Source: Hymenobacter nitidus (GTDB lineage Bacteria; Bacteroidota; Bacteroidia; Cytophagales; Hymenobacteraceae). Taken from it: 64,000 nt of DNA. Position numbers and translations under genes: made by a program. The DNA is taken from the NCBI RefSeq assembly GCF_020447315.1, contig NZ_JAJADQ010000010.1, positions 62,001 to 126,000 of the forward strand. The letters run 5' to 3'. The notes beneath the pieces were generated by a model. That model ran no database searches, had not been told where the DNA came from, and worked only from the letters and a program-made list of their open reading frames with translations. Below, in pieces: positions 9,601-16,970 of this stretch. Each line of letters starts with the position of its first letter. Positions within the stretch are counted from its first letter, which is position 1.

Positions 9601-10011
9601 CTGCGCCGCCTCGAAGTAGCCACCGACGTAGATCGGGTAGCAACTCAGCTCGTGGCCGAGGGCTTGGTCAGCAGCAAGGAAAAAGGGCAACTGGTGAGCC
9701 TGCTGCGCCGCACAGTGGAAAACCCGCGGATGGGCCACTACTTCAGCCCGGCCGTGGCGGTGGAAACCGAGCGGGAAATCCTGGTGGGCGGCACGCGCCG
9801 CCAGGACTACAAGCCCGACCGGATTGTGTTCGAGCCCGAGGTGAAGCCGGCGCCGGGCCGCGTCACGCTCATCGACTTCAAGATTCCGCCGCCCGAGCCC
9901 CAGCACCGCCGCCAGCTGCAGCAGTACGCGGGCCTGTTCCGGCAGCTGGGCTACTCCGACGTGCAGTGCGTGCTCTACTACTTCGACACGGAAGAGGTAA
10001 TCGTATTTTAA
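6601..10011 (+). CDS. UvrD-family helicase-nuclease (AddA/RecB-like)
   Basis: An 1136-residue superfamily-1A helicase with a C-terminal RecB-type nuclease. Walker A is SSAGSGKT (residues 10-17), followed by motif Ia AITFTNDAAGEMKERI, motif II LIDEFQDT (about 411-418), motif III GDAKQAIYRWRGGE, motif V TVHKAKGLAYGVVIVPF and motif VI YVAFTRPRHRLY. The C-terminus has YKPDRIVFEPE and LIDFK, matching the D and D/ExK positions of the PD-(D/E)XK fold. It should work with the AddB-like protein at 13033-15999 to resect double-strand ends for recombination. Three unrelated genes lie between the two. The start codon chosen gives the Walker A at the usual distance. Confidence 0.92.
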   Translation: MPATFRIYSSSAGSGKTYQLTKEYLKLALGSEDPAYFKSILAITFTNDAAGEMKERIISALRRFAYPTESNQDDALLRDIARELAEEGLLPKRAETPEEQRQELRRRAAATFRLVLYHYADFGVSTIDSFVQRIVQAFTRELGLPATFEVELDGDAVLQSAVALLLDRVNRDPNAALLSRSLADYALSKADEGRSWNNLSDELVQFGRFLLSEPVHEAVSQLQRMSLQDYRRLHETLRKRKEVIEGKFQLAALQAIVALETAGVTEADLYQGKNGIIGYFTKWEERLLPDKEANSYVRATMEQDKWYSGKVKTAADKQRVDAVKEEVTRYYLELENLRATLLSDYILVNGMLPYLFHVSLLSELSKAVDQLSRERGVVLIAEFNRRIASIVLREPVPFLYERMGERYLHLLIDEFQDTSVLQWNNLLPLVENAVSTGNLSLAVGDAKQAIYRWRGGEMEQILRLHQNETQYLYGRVADEELRGLLQDRYYTLDQALTPEHLNTNYRSAPEIIQFNNDFFGQVSSSHPQLPLVQAIYDEHFGQQTPGGGAGHVELLFTEDEAPARRYDPVSGAYTEETLPGVGPDEVFDYEASTLYLTLQLVEQALQDGFRLQDIAVLCRRRDSSRRVAKFLKERGYPIISADSLSLEFAEVVNLLVALFRVLNRPADTLARAEALLLVDKVVRQLAPTPARARHIATLANAEKAQEFFDELRTLGYDVRERETGNLGLYELTERLMGTFGLLGRNEESEYLFRFLDLTLEYSLRFGNNLNNFLAYWEQKKSALSINAPAGRDAITITTVHKAKGLAYGVVIVPFADWSLTPYRGTLLWGQLPDDAKPVPEMPPIAVVGQTQALLRTPLAQQYTEELEKTFLEGLNMLYVAFTRPRHRLYAISRRPKPTKAVKEFEAPTTAEPAKTVAELLHRYLLATGAWNDERTAYALADSHNFVPELKTKAATQTYPLANLSSTPWEERLRLRRHANTIFDFDDQQVQREWNRKLHYALRRLEVATDVDRVATQLVAEGLVSSKEKGQLVSLLRRTVENPRMGHYFSPAVAVETEREILVGGTRRQDYKPDRIVFEPEVKPAPGRVTLIDFKIPPPEPQHRRQLQQYAGLFRQLGYSDVQCVLYYFDTEEVIVF

Positions 10012-10041
10012 GCGTGTATTCTGGCCGGGCCTTTCCCCGCC

Positions 10042-10713
10042 CTACCGCAGGCGGATAAACTCCTTATTGAACTGCCGCACGGTTTGCCATTGCTTTTTCT
10101 GCCAGGCAGTAGCCTCGTTAGCCGCCGATACCGAGTCGCGCAGGGCGCGGGTTATCATGGCCGCGGAGGGGGCAGACCGCAGCGGGTCGGTGATGCGGAA
10201 ATAGACGCTGTCGGGGGTAGTTTTGGTGACCTGCATAAGCGAGTACCGACCGGCATCCATCGGCATCAGGTACACCGCCCCGGCAGTGGGCAGCACCGCA
10301 GCGTCGTTGGCGGCGGTGTCGGTGGGTTTGGCGGTAGCCGGTGGTGCCTCGGCGGCCGGAGCAGCCGAAGACTTGTCGCTGAAGAGGCCCACGCCTAGCA
10401 TAAAGAGGACACCAGCCCCGAGCAGAATCAGGGCCAGATAATTGGTAAGCGGCAGGCGGACCTGTTGCTGAATAGCGGCCACGGGAGCCTGGTACGCGGC
10501 GGGCATTTCCTTCTGTTCCAGCACCTGCTTGCAGTGGCCGCACTGAGTCAGGCTGAATTTGCCCAGCGGAATTACCGGAATCCAGAACACGTGAAAGTAG
10601 CGCGAGAATACCGTGGCCGTCACAGAATTCGGGGCGCTGCAGTAAGCGCAGGCAACACCCGCCAGGGGAGTTGTCGTAATGCGGGTCCGACCTAATCCAA
10701 AGAAAAACAGCAT
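10042..10713 (-). CDS. Zinc-ribbon, single-span membrane protein
   Basis: A 223-residue protein starting MLFFFGLGRTRITTTPL at 10713. An upstream in-frame ATG at 10815 would add 34 residues that do not look conserved, so I prefer the internal one. Two CxxC pairs (CAYCSAP and CGHCKQVLEQ) separated by a hydrophobic loop form a membrane-proximal zinc ribbon. One transmembrane helix follows (LALILLGAGVLFMLGVGLF), then a low-complexity Ala/Pro/Thr linker and an outward C-terminal domain. This family is common in Bacteroidota but without assigned function. It is convergent with the AddA-like gene, whose stop is 30 bases away. Confidence 0.75.
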   Translation of the reverse strand: MLFFFGLGRTRITTTPLAGVACAYCSAPNSVTATVFSRYFHVFWIPVIPLGKFSLTQCGHCKQVLEQKEMPAAYQAPVAAIQQQVRLPLTNYLALILLGAGVLFMLGVGLFSDKSSAAPAAEAPPATAKPTDTAANDAAVLPTAGAVYLMPMDAGRYSLMQVTKTTPDSVYFRITDPLRSAPSAAMITRALRDSVSAANEATAWQKKQWQTVRQFNKEFIRLR

Positions 10714-10906
10714 AGGCAAAGAAGAATAAAACGTGGAGGATCCAGCCGCAAGAAAACCCACGTATGCGGTTTGCAGGCGTATCCCGGATACGGATTGCCC
10801 CAACAGTTGATACATTTCAGGCCAACTATATTCAACTTTGTCATCCTGATTGCGTAAAATTTTAGTATTTTAGACGCGCCAAAAAAATTAGCAAACCAGA
10901 TTTATC

Positions 10907-12166
10907 ATGTCCGATAAACGCCAGGCCGCCCTCGGCTTCATCTTTATCACGCTGCTGCTGGACGTTATTGGCTTCGGCATCATCATCCCCGTCATTCCCA
11001 AGCTGATCAGTCAGCTCATCGGGGGCTCTTTGAGTGAGGCCTCCAAGTACGGGGGCTGGCTCATGTTTGCCTTTGCCAGCATGCAGTTCCTGTTTTCGCC
11101 GGTGCTGGGCAACCTCTCCGACCAGTACGGGCGGCGGCCGGTGCTGCTGTTTGCCCTCTTCGGCTTCGGCCTCGACTACCTGTTCGTGGCCTTTGCGCCC
11201 ACCATTACCTGGCTGTTTGTGGGCCGTATTATTGCGGGCATCACCGGGGCCAGCTTTTCCACGGCCTCGGCCTACATTGCCGACATCAGCACCCCGGAAA
11301 AGCGGGCTCAGAACTTTGGCATGATCGGGGCGGCGTTTGGGCTGGGCTTTATCATCGGGCCGGTCATTGGCGGAGTATTGGGGCAGTACGGGCCCCGCGT
11401 GCCTTTCTACTTCGCCGCGGGCCTGACGCTGCTCAACTGGCTCTACGGGTTCTTTATTCTGCCCGAGTCGCTCGACAAAGAGCACCGCCGTAAGTTCGAC
11501 TGGCGCCGGGCCAACCCCATCGGCTCGTTGCGGCAGCTACAGAAATACCCCGTGATTCTGGGCATGGTGGGCTCGTTGGTGCTCATCTACATTGCGGCCC
11601 ACTCCACCCAGAGCACCTGGTCGTACTACACCATGTACAAGTTCCACTGGAACGAGGCCTGGGTGGGCTACTCCCTGGGCGTGATTGGGGCCCTGACGGC
11701 CCTGGTGCAGGGGGTCCTGATTCGCCACCTTAACCCCCGCCTGGGCCCCAAACGCTCGGTATTTCTGGGCCTGGCCTTCTACGCCCTGGGCTTTCTGCTG
11801 TTTGCCCTGGCCCCTACCGGCTGGCTGATGTTCGTATTTCTGGTGCCCTATTGCCTGGGCGGCATAGCTGGCCCGGCCCTGCAGGGCATTATGTCGGGGC
11901 AGGTGCCGCCCAACGAGCAGGGCGAGCTGCAGGGGGCGCTTACCAGCCTTGTGAGCCTCACCTCCATCATTGGACCGCCGCTGATGACCAACCTGTTCTC
12001 CTTTTTCACCAGCAGCAAGGCCCCCGTGCACTTTCCCGGCGCGGCCTTCTTGACCGGTGCCGTGCTGACCGTTATCAGCATGCTACTGGCCATGAAGTCG
12101 TTGCGGCACTACGTGGCTCCGGCGGTGCCTACGGCCGTACCGGAAGAAGCAGTGGCCAGTCATTAG
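10907..12166 (+). CDS. MFS efflux transporter, TCR/Tet family
   Basis: A 419-residue major-facilitator protein with about 12 membrane segments. The opening FIFITLLLDVIGFGIIIPVIPKL and the loop motif GNLSDQYGRRPVLL (MFS motif A) match the TetA-like drug:proton antiporters, as does RIIAGITGASFSTASAYIAD. Proteins of this type are widespread in Bacteroidota chromosomes as predicted multidrug pumps; nothing in the sequence proves tetracycline export. No TetR-type regulator gene is adjacent. The stop codon overlaps that of the convergent DUF1963 gene by four bases. Confidence 0.88.
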   Translation: MSDKRQAALGFIFITLLLDVIGFGIIIPVIPKLISQLIGGSLSEASKYGGWLMFAFASMQFLFSPVLGNLSDQYGRRPVLLFALFGFGLDYLFVAFAPTITWLFVGRIIAGITGASFSTASAYIADISTPEKRAQNFGMIGAAFGLGFIIGPVIGGVLGQYGPRVPFYFAAGLTLLNWLYGFFILPESLDKEHRRKFDWRRANPIGSLRQLQKYPVILGMVGSLVLIYIAAHSTQSTWSYYTMYKFHWNEAWVGYSLGVIGALTALVQGVLIRHLNPRLGPKRSVFLGLAFYALGFLLFALAPTGWLMFVFLVPYCLGGIAGPALQGIMSGQVPPNEQGELQGALTSLVSLTSIIGPPLMTNLFSFFTSSKAPVHFPGAAFLTGAVLTVISMLLAMKSLRHYVAPAVPTAVPEEAVASH

Positions 12167-12921
12167 CAGCAGTCCCAGTAGAAGTAGGCCTTATTGAACT
12201 CGCCGTTTTGCAGGGCCTGGGGAGCAATGAAAAAGTGGGCCACGCCGGAGTCGCCGAACATAATCTGCTCGTCCGTATCAATTTGCAGCAGCTGCACGTC
12301 GTGGGCCGTGCCGGGGGTATACTCACGCGGGTCGCCCTGGGTAAACATGGCGTAGCCGCCCAGCTTGTGTCCTTCACTGTTGAAGAATTTGGCAAATTCC
12401 CGCTTCCGTTCCATGGGTAGCTTCTTGCCATAAGCTCGAGCAGCGAGTCCCTGGAAGTCAACGTCAAAGCGGCTATCCTGGAAGCCACCGTACTCAGTGG
12501 TCAGCTCGAAATGCAGGCGGTGCTCACACTGCATGGGGCTGTCGTCGTAGTGGTCGGCGGGCAGAAAGCTGAAATCCTGCTGCATTTCCTCGGTCAGCTG
12601 CTCCGGCCTGATATAGCGCACTGCGGCCTCCTCCGTATTGTAGAGCGCTGAGGCCGAGGCGTAGAACTGCAGCAGGCCCGCGGCGGGCAGCCAGTCCGTG
12701 GGCGGCAGCTCGGCCAGGTTAATCTGGGCCAGCAGCAGCAGCGGCGCCCCTTTCCCGTCCCGGGGGTAGGGCACGCTCAGGGGCAGAAACGGCAGGCCAC
12801 GAAACTTGCTGGCCGCCGAGGCCGGCTGGTCCTCCGAAAGCGGGGTGGCCTTGATTTTAATGCTTTGCAGCGCATAGTGCTGGAGCTGCTCGACGAAGGG
12901 GGCTAAGAATTCGGGTATCAT
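12163..12921 (-). CDS. DUF1963 (YwqG-like) protein
   Basis: A 252-residue cytoplasmic protein with the features of DUF1963: the N-terminal SKFRGLPFLPLSVPYPRD segment, the LLLLAQINLAELP strand, the HRLHFELTTEYGGFQDSRFD region and the C-terminal LLQIDTDEQIMFGDSGVAHFFI motif. The biochemical role of the family is unknown. The gene is on the minus strand, divergent from the AddB-like gene, and its stop is interleaved with the stop of the MFS gene (both use the bases at 12163-12166). Confidence 0.85.
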   Translation of the reverse strand: MIPEFLAPFVEQLQHYALQSIKIKATPLSEDQPASAASKFRGLPFLPLSVPYPRDGKGAPLLLLAQINLAELPPTDWLPAAGLLQFYASASALYNTEEAAVRYIRPEQLTEEMQQDFSFLPADHYDDSPMQCEHRLHFELTTEYGGFQDSRFDVDFQGLAARAYGKKLPMERKREFAKFFNSEGHKLGGYAMFTQGDPREYTPGTAHDVQLLQIDTDEQIMFGDSGVAHFFIAPQALQNGEFNKAYFYWDCC

Positions 12922-13032
12922 GGAGTTAACGAAATGAGCCTGGTGCTGGAAGCTGATAAACCAACCGAAATGCCTGCCACGGGGCCGAATAACCCGCGGG
13001 ATATCCTTGCCCGCAAGGTATCTTTACTTTCT

Positions 13033-15999
13033 ATGGAAACCATTGCCTCCACCCTGCCCATCACCACTACCGACTCGTTCCTGAGCCAGGCCGCCCGCGA
13101 CCTGCTCACGCGCTTTCCCGGCGCGGAGCTGTCGGACCTGGTGGTGGTAGTGCCCACGCGGCGGGCGGTGGTGTACCTGAAAAATGAGCTGAGCCTGGCC
13201 GCCGAAGTGGGCTCGGCGGTGTGGAGCCCCCGCGTGGCGGCCATGGAAGACTACATGGTGGAGCTGTCGGGCGTGCAGGTCGAGGAGCCCATTGCCCTGC
13301 AGCTGCTGCTCTTCGACATCCTGCGCGACATTGACCCCAAGCTCGACTTCGACCAGTTCGTGGGCTGGTCGGGCCTCTTGGTGCAGGACTTCTCCAACCT
13401 CGACCAGAACCTGGCCTCACCGGCCAAAGTATTCGAGTACCTGACCCAAGCCAAGGCCCTGGAGCGCTGGGAGTTGGCCGACACGCCCGCTGAAGTCAGC
13501 ACCACGGCCGCCTACTTCCGCTTCTGGGACGACCTGGAAAAGGTGTACTGGCGGTTGCGCCGCCGCATGGAGCAAACTCACCTGGCCTACCCCGGCCTGG
13601 CTTACCGACTGGCCGTGAACAAGGTGCAGAACCGCCTGGAAAACGGCGACACCCTGCCCCGCCACGTATTTCTGGGGCTGGGCTCGTTGTCGAGGGCCGA
13701 GCAGCGCCTGATTCAGCTGCTGCTCAAGGAAGGCCGGGCCGAGGTGCGCTTCGACGGCGACGCGTTTTACCTGGAAACCGACTCGCCCAACCGCGCCGGC
13801 CAGCACCTGCGCCAGTACCGCAAAAACTGGGATTTGCCCGCCGAAGCCTTTGGCGACACCGGCACGGGCCTGCCCAACCTGCTGCGGACCCTGGAGCGCG
13901 AAATCCAGTTTGTGGGCGTAGCCAACGCCAGCATGCAGGGCAAAGTGGCCGGGCAGCTGCTAGCTGCCTCCCGCCGCGAGAATCCGCGGGCTAAAGTGGC
14001 CGTGGTGCTGCCCGACGAAACCCTGCTGCTGCCCGTACTGCACGGTTTGCCGCCCCGGGAAGTGCCCGAGTACAACGTGACCATGGGCCTGAGCTTCCAG
14101 AGCACGCCCCTATTTAACTTGGTGGATCTGCTGTTTGAAGTCCACCTGACCGGCATCCGGGAGGGCAGCGCCGAAACTGGCTACGGGGTGCCGCGCTACC
14201 ACCATTTGGCCGTGAGCAAGCTGCTGGGTCACCCGTTCCTGCGGCGCTACCAGCAGTGGCTCGACAAGCAGCCCCAGAAGCAGTACCACGGCCTGCTCGA
14301 CAGGATCTGCAACCAGATTATCAAGCGCAACGCCGTGCTGCTGCCGGCCTCCGAACTGCTGGAACTGGGCCAGCAGCACCCGTTGGTGGAGGCCCTGTTT
14401 GCCACCTGGGACACCTGCGACGATATTATTGCGGCCTGCTACACGCTGATTGACCTGCTTAAAAAAGCTTACCAGGACCAGCATTCGGCTATTGAGGCCG
14501 AGTACCTGTTCCTGTTCTTCACCCTGGTAAAGCGCCTGGATTCGGTGTTCGACTGCCGGGAGCAGCGGCTGTCGGTGCGCTCCTTCCGCCGGTTCTTGTA
14601 CGAGCAGATGACCCGCACCCGCCTGCCTTTCAGTGGGGAGCCCATTGCCGACGTACAGGTGATGGGCCTCTTGGAAACCCGGGCCCTGGACTTCGACCAC
14701 GTTATTATTCTGAGCTGCAACGAGCGGGTGCTGCCGGCCCCGAAGAACAACTCCTCGCTGTTCCCCTACGACGTGCTGACCCAGTTCAAGATGCCAACCT
14801 ACGCCGACCACGAGGCGGCCACGGCCCACCAGTTCTGGCGCCTGCTGCAGCGGGCCCGCCGCGTGGACCTGCTGCACGTGCTGCCCGGCGCCGAGGGCAC
14901 CCGCACCGGGGAACGAAGCCGGTTTCTGCTGCAAATCGAGAATGACCTGCTGCCCCAGAACCCCCACCTGACCCTGCGGGACTTAACCGCCAGTGTGCTG
15001 GACGACGCCCCCGACTCGGCCGCCCGGCGCGAGTACGGCGGGGATTTGGTGCTGGAAAAAGACGCCGAAATGCTGGCCGCCCTGCGCACGTTGCTGGAAA
15101 AAGGCCTTTCTCCTTCGGCCCTGAATCAGTACCTGAACTGTTCGTTGCAGTTCTACTTTGCCCGCCTGGCCAAGTTTCAGGAGGCCGACGAGGTCGAGGA
15201 AAAGCTGGGGGCCGACAGCTTCGGCACGGTGGTGCACGAAACCCTGGAAATGCTGTTTCAGCCCTTCGTGGAAGCCCAGAAAGCCATTACGGCCGAAGAT
15301 ATTCCGGTGCTGGTGCGCCTGATTCCCCAGGAGCTGGAGCGGGCCCTACGCCACGAGCAGGATGAGCGCCACGCCCGCCCCGACGAGGGCCTGAACCACG
15401 TGCTGGGCCAAGTGGCGGCTCAGCTGGTGCGGCGCTACCTGGAAGGCCTCGCCGAAACGCCCGGGGCCCTGCCCCTGCGCATCGTGGCCCTGGAAAAGAT
15501 TCTCGATTCCCGGGTACCCGTCACGCTGGAAAACGGGGAGAGCTTCGACCTGATAGTGTTCGGCTACACCGACCGGCTCGACGAGCTGCCCGACGGCCGC
15601 CTGCGGGTGGTCGACTACAAAACCGGCCTGGTGCAGCCCTACGACCTCAAGCTGCAGAAACGCGGCGACGATGCCGCGGCCGCCACCCAGCGCCTGCTCC
15701 ACGATGCGACCTCCTCGGCCGACAAGGTGCGGCAGCTCTGGCTCTACCGCTTTATGCTGGAACGCGCCGGCCGCCCCGCCGCCGATGCCGCCATCATTTC
15801 TCTGCGCAACCTTACGGCCGGCCCCATGACGGCCGACATGGCGTTTCTGACCGAAGACGGCACCTCATTCGTGGAAAAAGGGGAAGAACTGCTCACCCAG
15901 TTTGTACGCAAAATCATGGACCCACTGGAGCCCATCCGCAAAACCGACGACCTGGAACGGTGCCAGTACTGCCCCTACCGCGGCATCTGCGCCCGGTAG
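13033..15999 (+). CDS. PD-(D/E)XK nuclease, AddB-like subunit
   Basis: A 988-residue partner of the AddA-like helicase. The N-terminal helicase-like part has VVVVPTRRAVVYLK but no recognisable Walker A, so it is probably a scaffold. The C-terminal RecB-like nuclease has LSPSALNQYLNCSLQFYFARL, GTVVHETLEMLF and RLRVVDYKTG. One Cys in NCSLQF plus CQYCPYRGIC near the end give the four-Cys 4Fe-4S signature of AddB. The ATG at 13033 is preferred over 12934, because the first 33 codons of the longer frame look non-coding and TATCTTTAC just before 13033 resembles a -7 element. Confidence 0.88.
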   Translation: METIASTLPITTTDSFLSQAARDLLTRFPGAELSDLVVVVPTRRAVVYLKNELSLAAEVGSAVWSPRVAAMEDYMVELSGVQVEEPIALQLLLFDILRDIDPKLDFDQFVGWSGLLVQDFSNLDQNLASPAKVFEYLTQAKALERWELADTPAEVSTTAAYFRFWDDLEKVYWRLRRRMEQTHLAYPGLAYRLAVNKVQNRLENGDTLPRHVFLGLGSLSRAEQRLIQLLLKEGRAEVRFDGDAFYLETDSPNRAGQHLRQYRKNWDLPAEAFGDTGTGLPNLLRTLEREIQFVGVANASMQGKVAGQLLAASRRENPRAKVAVVLPDETLLLPVLHGLPPREVPEYNVTMGLSFQSTPLFNLVDLLFEVHLTGIREGSAETGYGVPRYHHLAVSKLLGHPFLRRYQQWLDKQPQKQYHGLLDRICNQIIKRNAVLLPASELLELGQQHPLVEALFATWDTCDDIIAACYTLIDLLKKAYQDQHSAIEAEYLFLFFTLVKRLDSVFDCREQRLSVRSFRRFLYEQMTRTRLPFSGEPIADVQVMGLLETRALDFDHVIILSCNERVLPAPKNNSSLFPYDVLTQFKMPTYADHEAATAHQFWRLLQRARRVDLLHVLPGAEGTRTGERSRFLLQIENDLLPQNPHLTLRDLTASVLDDAPDSAARREYGGDLVLEKDAEMLAALRTLLEKGLSPSALNQYLNCSLQFYFARLAKFQEADEVEEKLGADSFGTVVHETLEMLFQPFVEAQKAITAEDIPVLVRLIPQELERALRHEQDERHARPDEGLNHVLGQVAAQLVRRYLEGLAETPGALPLRIVALEKILDSRVPVTLENGESFDLIVFGYTDRLDELPDGRLRVVDYKTGLVQPYDLKLQKRGDDAAAATQRLLHDATSSADKVRQLWLYRFMLERAGRPAADAAIISLRNLTAGPMTADMAFLTEDGTSFVEKGEELLTQFVRKIMDPLEPIRKTDDLERCQYCPYRGICAR

Positions 16000-16017
16000 A
16001 AACCGGTTTTCACTTCT

Positions 16018-16119
16018 GTCATCCTGAACGCAGGGAATGACCTTATTCACGTTAGCCTGAGTCGTTGTTAAGCTTGTTGTTCAACCGCTATAAGGTCCTT
16101 CGCTGGGCTCAGGATGACA
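16018..16119. repeat. Intergenic long inverted repeat, family A (copy at 16.0 kb)
   Basis: Two 29-nt arms, 16018-16046 and 16091-16119, are complementary at 25 of 29 positions, with a 44-nt spacer. The outer tips read TGTCATCCTGA and TCAGGATGACA. Arm length equals that of the 16741 copy, and the tip shares GTCAT-CTG with it, but the inner half ends in GACCTTA rather than GCATCTCT. It sits between the AddB-like gene and the deaminase gene. Confidence 0.75.
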
Positions 16120-16174
16120 CACCGTTTTTAGACAGGCCGTTTTTCACTAGCCCAAAAAAGCTGTCCAGGAACAT

Positions 16175-16182
16175 TACTTTTG
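16175..16182 (+). promoter_or_regulatory. -7 element (TActTTTG) of the cytosine deaminase gene
   Basis: A perfect TAnnTTTG match 36 nt upstream of the ATG at 16219. The expected TTG near 16153 is absent. A leader of about 30 nt is implied. Confidence 0.45.
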
Positions 16183-16218
16183 CTTTCTTCACCTCTCTCC
16201 ACTCAAAATAGATATATC

Positions 16219-16653
16219 ATGGATGAATTCATGCAGGCCGCCATCGACGAGGCGCGCCAGGGCCGCCAGCAGGGCGGTATTCCCATTGGCTCAGTACTGG
16301 TGCGCGACGGCAAAATCGTGGCTCGCGGGCGCAACAAGCGCGTGCAGGAAGACAACCCCATCAAGCACGGCGAAATGGATTGCCTCTTCAACGCCGGCCG
16401 CCAGCGCAGCTACCGCGACACGGTAATTTACACTACTCTGATGCCCTGCTACATGTGCGCCGGCACCATCGTGCAGTTCAAAATCCCGAAGGTGATGGTG
16501 GGCGAGTCGCGTACGTTCGGCGAGTCGCGGGCCTTCCTGGAAAGCCACGGCGTGGAAGTCGTGGACCTGGACCTGCAGGAGTGCGTCGACATGATGAACG
16601 AGTTCGTCGAGGCCGAGCCCACGCTCTGGAACGAGGATATTATGGAGCTGTAA
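16219..16653 (+). CDS. Cytosine deaminase, yeast Fcy1-type nucleoside deaminase fold
   Basis: A 144-residue zinc deaminase. HGEMD supplies the zinc His and catalytic Glu, and PCYMC supplies the two zinc Cys. The middle and end (YRDTVIYTTLMPCYMC, KVMVGESRTF and the closing PTLWNEDI) resemble yeast cytosine deaminase Fcy1 more than tRNA adenosine or guanine deaminases. The likely reaction is cytosine to uracil plus ammonia for pyrimidine salvage. The ATG at 16219 is chosen over 16180 because the extra 13 residues are not conserved and because of the -7 element at 16175. It lies just before nitrogen-assimilation genes, but on the opposite strand. Confidence 0.88.
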   Translation: MDEFMQAAIDEARQGRQQGGIPIGSVLVRDGKIVARGRNKRVQEDNPIKHGEMDCLFNAGRQRSYRDTVIYTTLMPCYMCAGTIVQFKIPKVMVGESRTFGESRAFLESHGVEVVDLDLQECVDMMNEFVEAEPTLWNEDIMEL

Positions 16654-16681
16654 CCCGGCTTCTAGCTTCTAGCTACGCGTT

Positions 16682-16730
16682 AGAACGTCAAGCAGAGGCG
16701 TAAGCCGAAGCATCTCGCGTGCTGACGTTT
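16682..16730. repeat. Short family-A relative
   Basis: A compact unit bounded by AGAACGTCA and TGACGTTT, containing CCGAAGCATCTCGCGTGC. That string combines the inner part of the 16741 arms with the outer arm end of the 43708 copy. It lies 10 bases before the intact 90-bp copy, and looks like a solo half or a collapsed element. Confidence 0.5.
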
Positions 16731-16740
16731 TCAAACTAAT

Positions 16741-16830
16741 CGTCATGCTGCGCTTGCCGAAGCATCTCTCCCACTGCAGTAATTCAATTTACTTTGGCGG
16801 CAGAGATGCTTCGGCAAGCGCAGCATGACG
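16741..16830. repeat. Intergenic 90-bp inverted repeat, family A (perfect arms)
   Basis: Arms 16741-16769 and 16802-16830 are perfectly complementary over 29 bp, with a 32-nt loop. The loop is 30 of 32 identical, in reverse orientation, to that of the copy at 40850-40939, so the whole 90 bp is one mobile-looking unit. The tips read CGTCATGCTG and CAGCATGACG. It lies between the deaminase and DUF4202 genes and would form a very stable RNA or DNA cruciform. Confidence 0.9.
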
Positions 16831-16970
16831 TTCTGGTTTTTAGCCTTGGTTGAAAAGCAGGCGGGCAGGAATGTTTCTGCTTTATTCCTGCTTCGTTATT
16901 GCTTTTCCAACGGCTACCTGCGTGGTTAGGAGCCTACTTCCTTCGCTCCCGCCCCACGAATTTTGCCCGT

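Noticed and set aside
10907..12166. Acquired tetracycline-resistance determinant
   Set aside because: No mobile element, no TetR gene, and base use like the surrounding chromosome; more likely a housekeeping MFS pump.
12934..13032. Upstream start of the AddB-like protein
   Set aside because: The 33 extra residues look like translated leader, and a -7-like TATCTTTAC lies within them just before ATG 13033.
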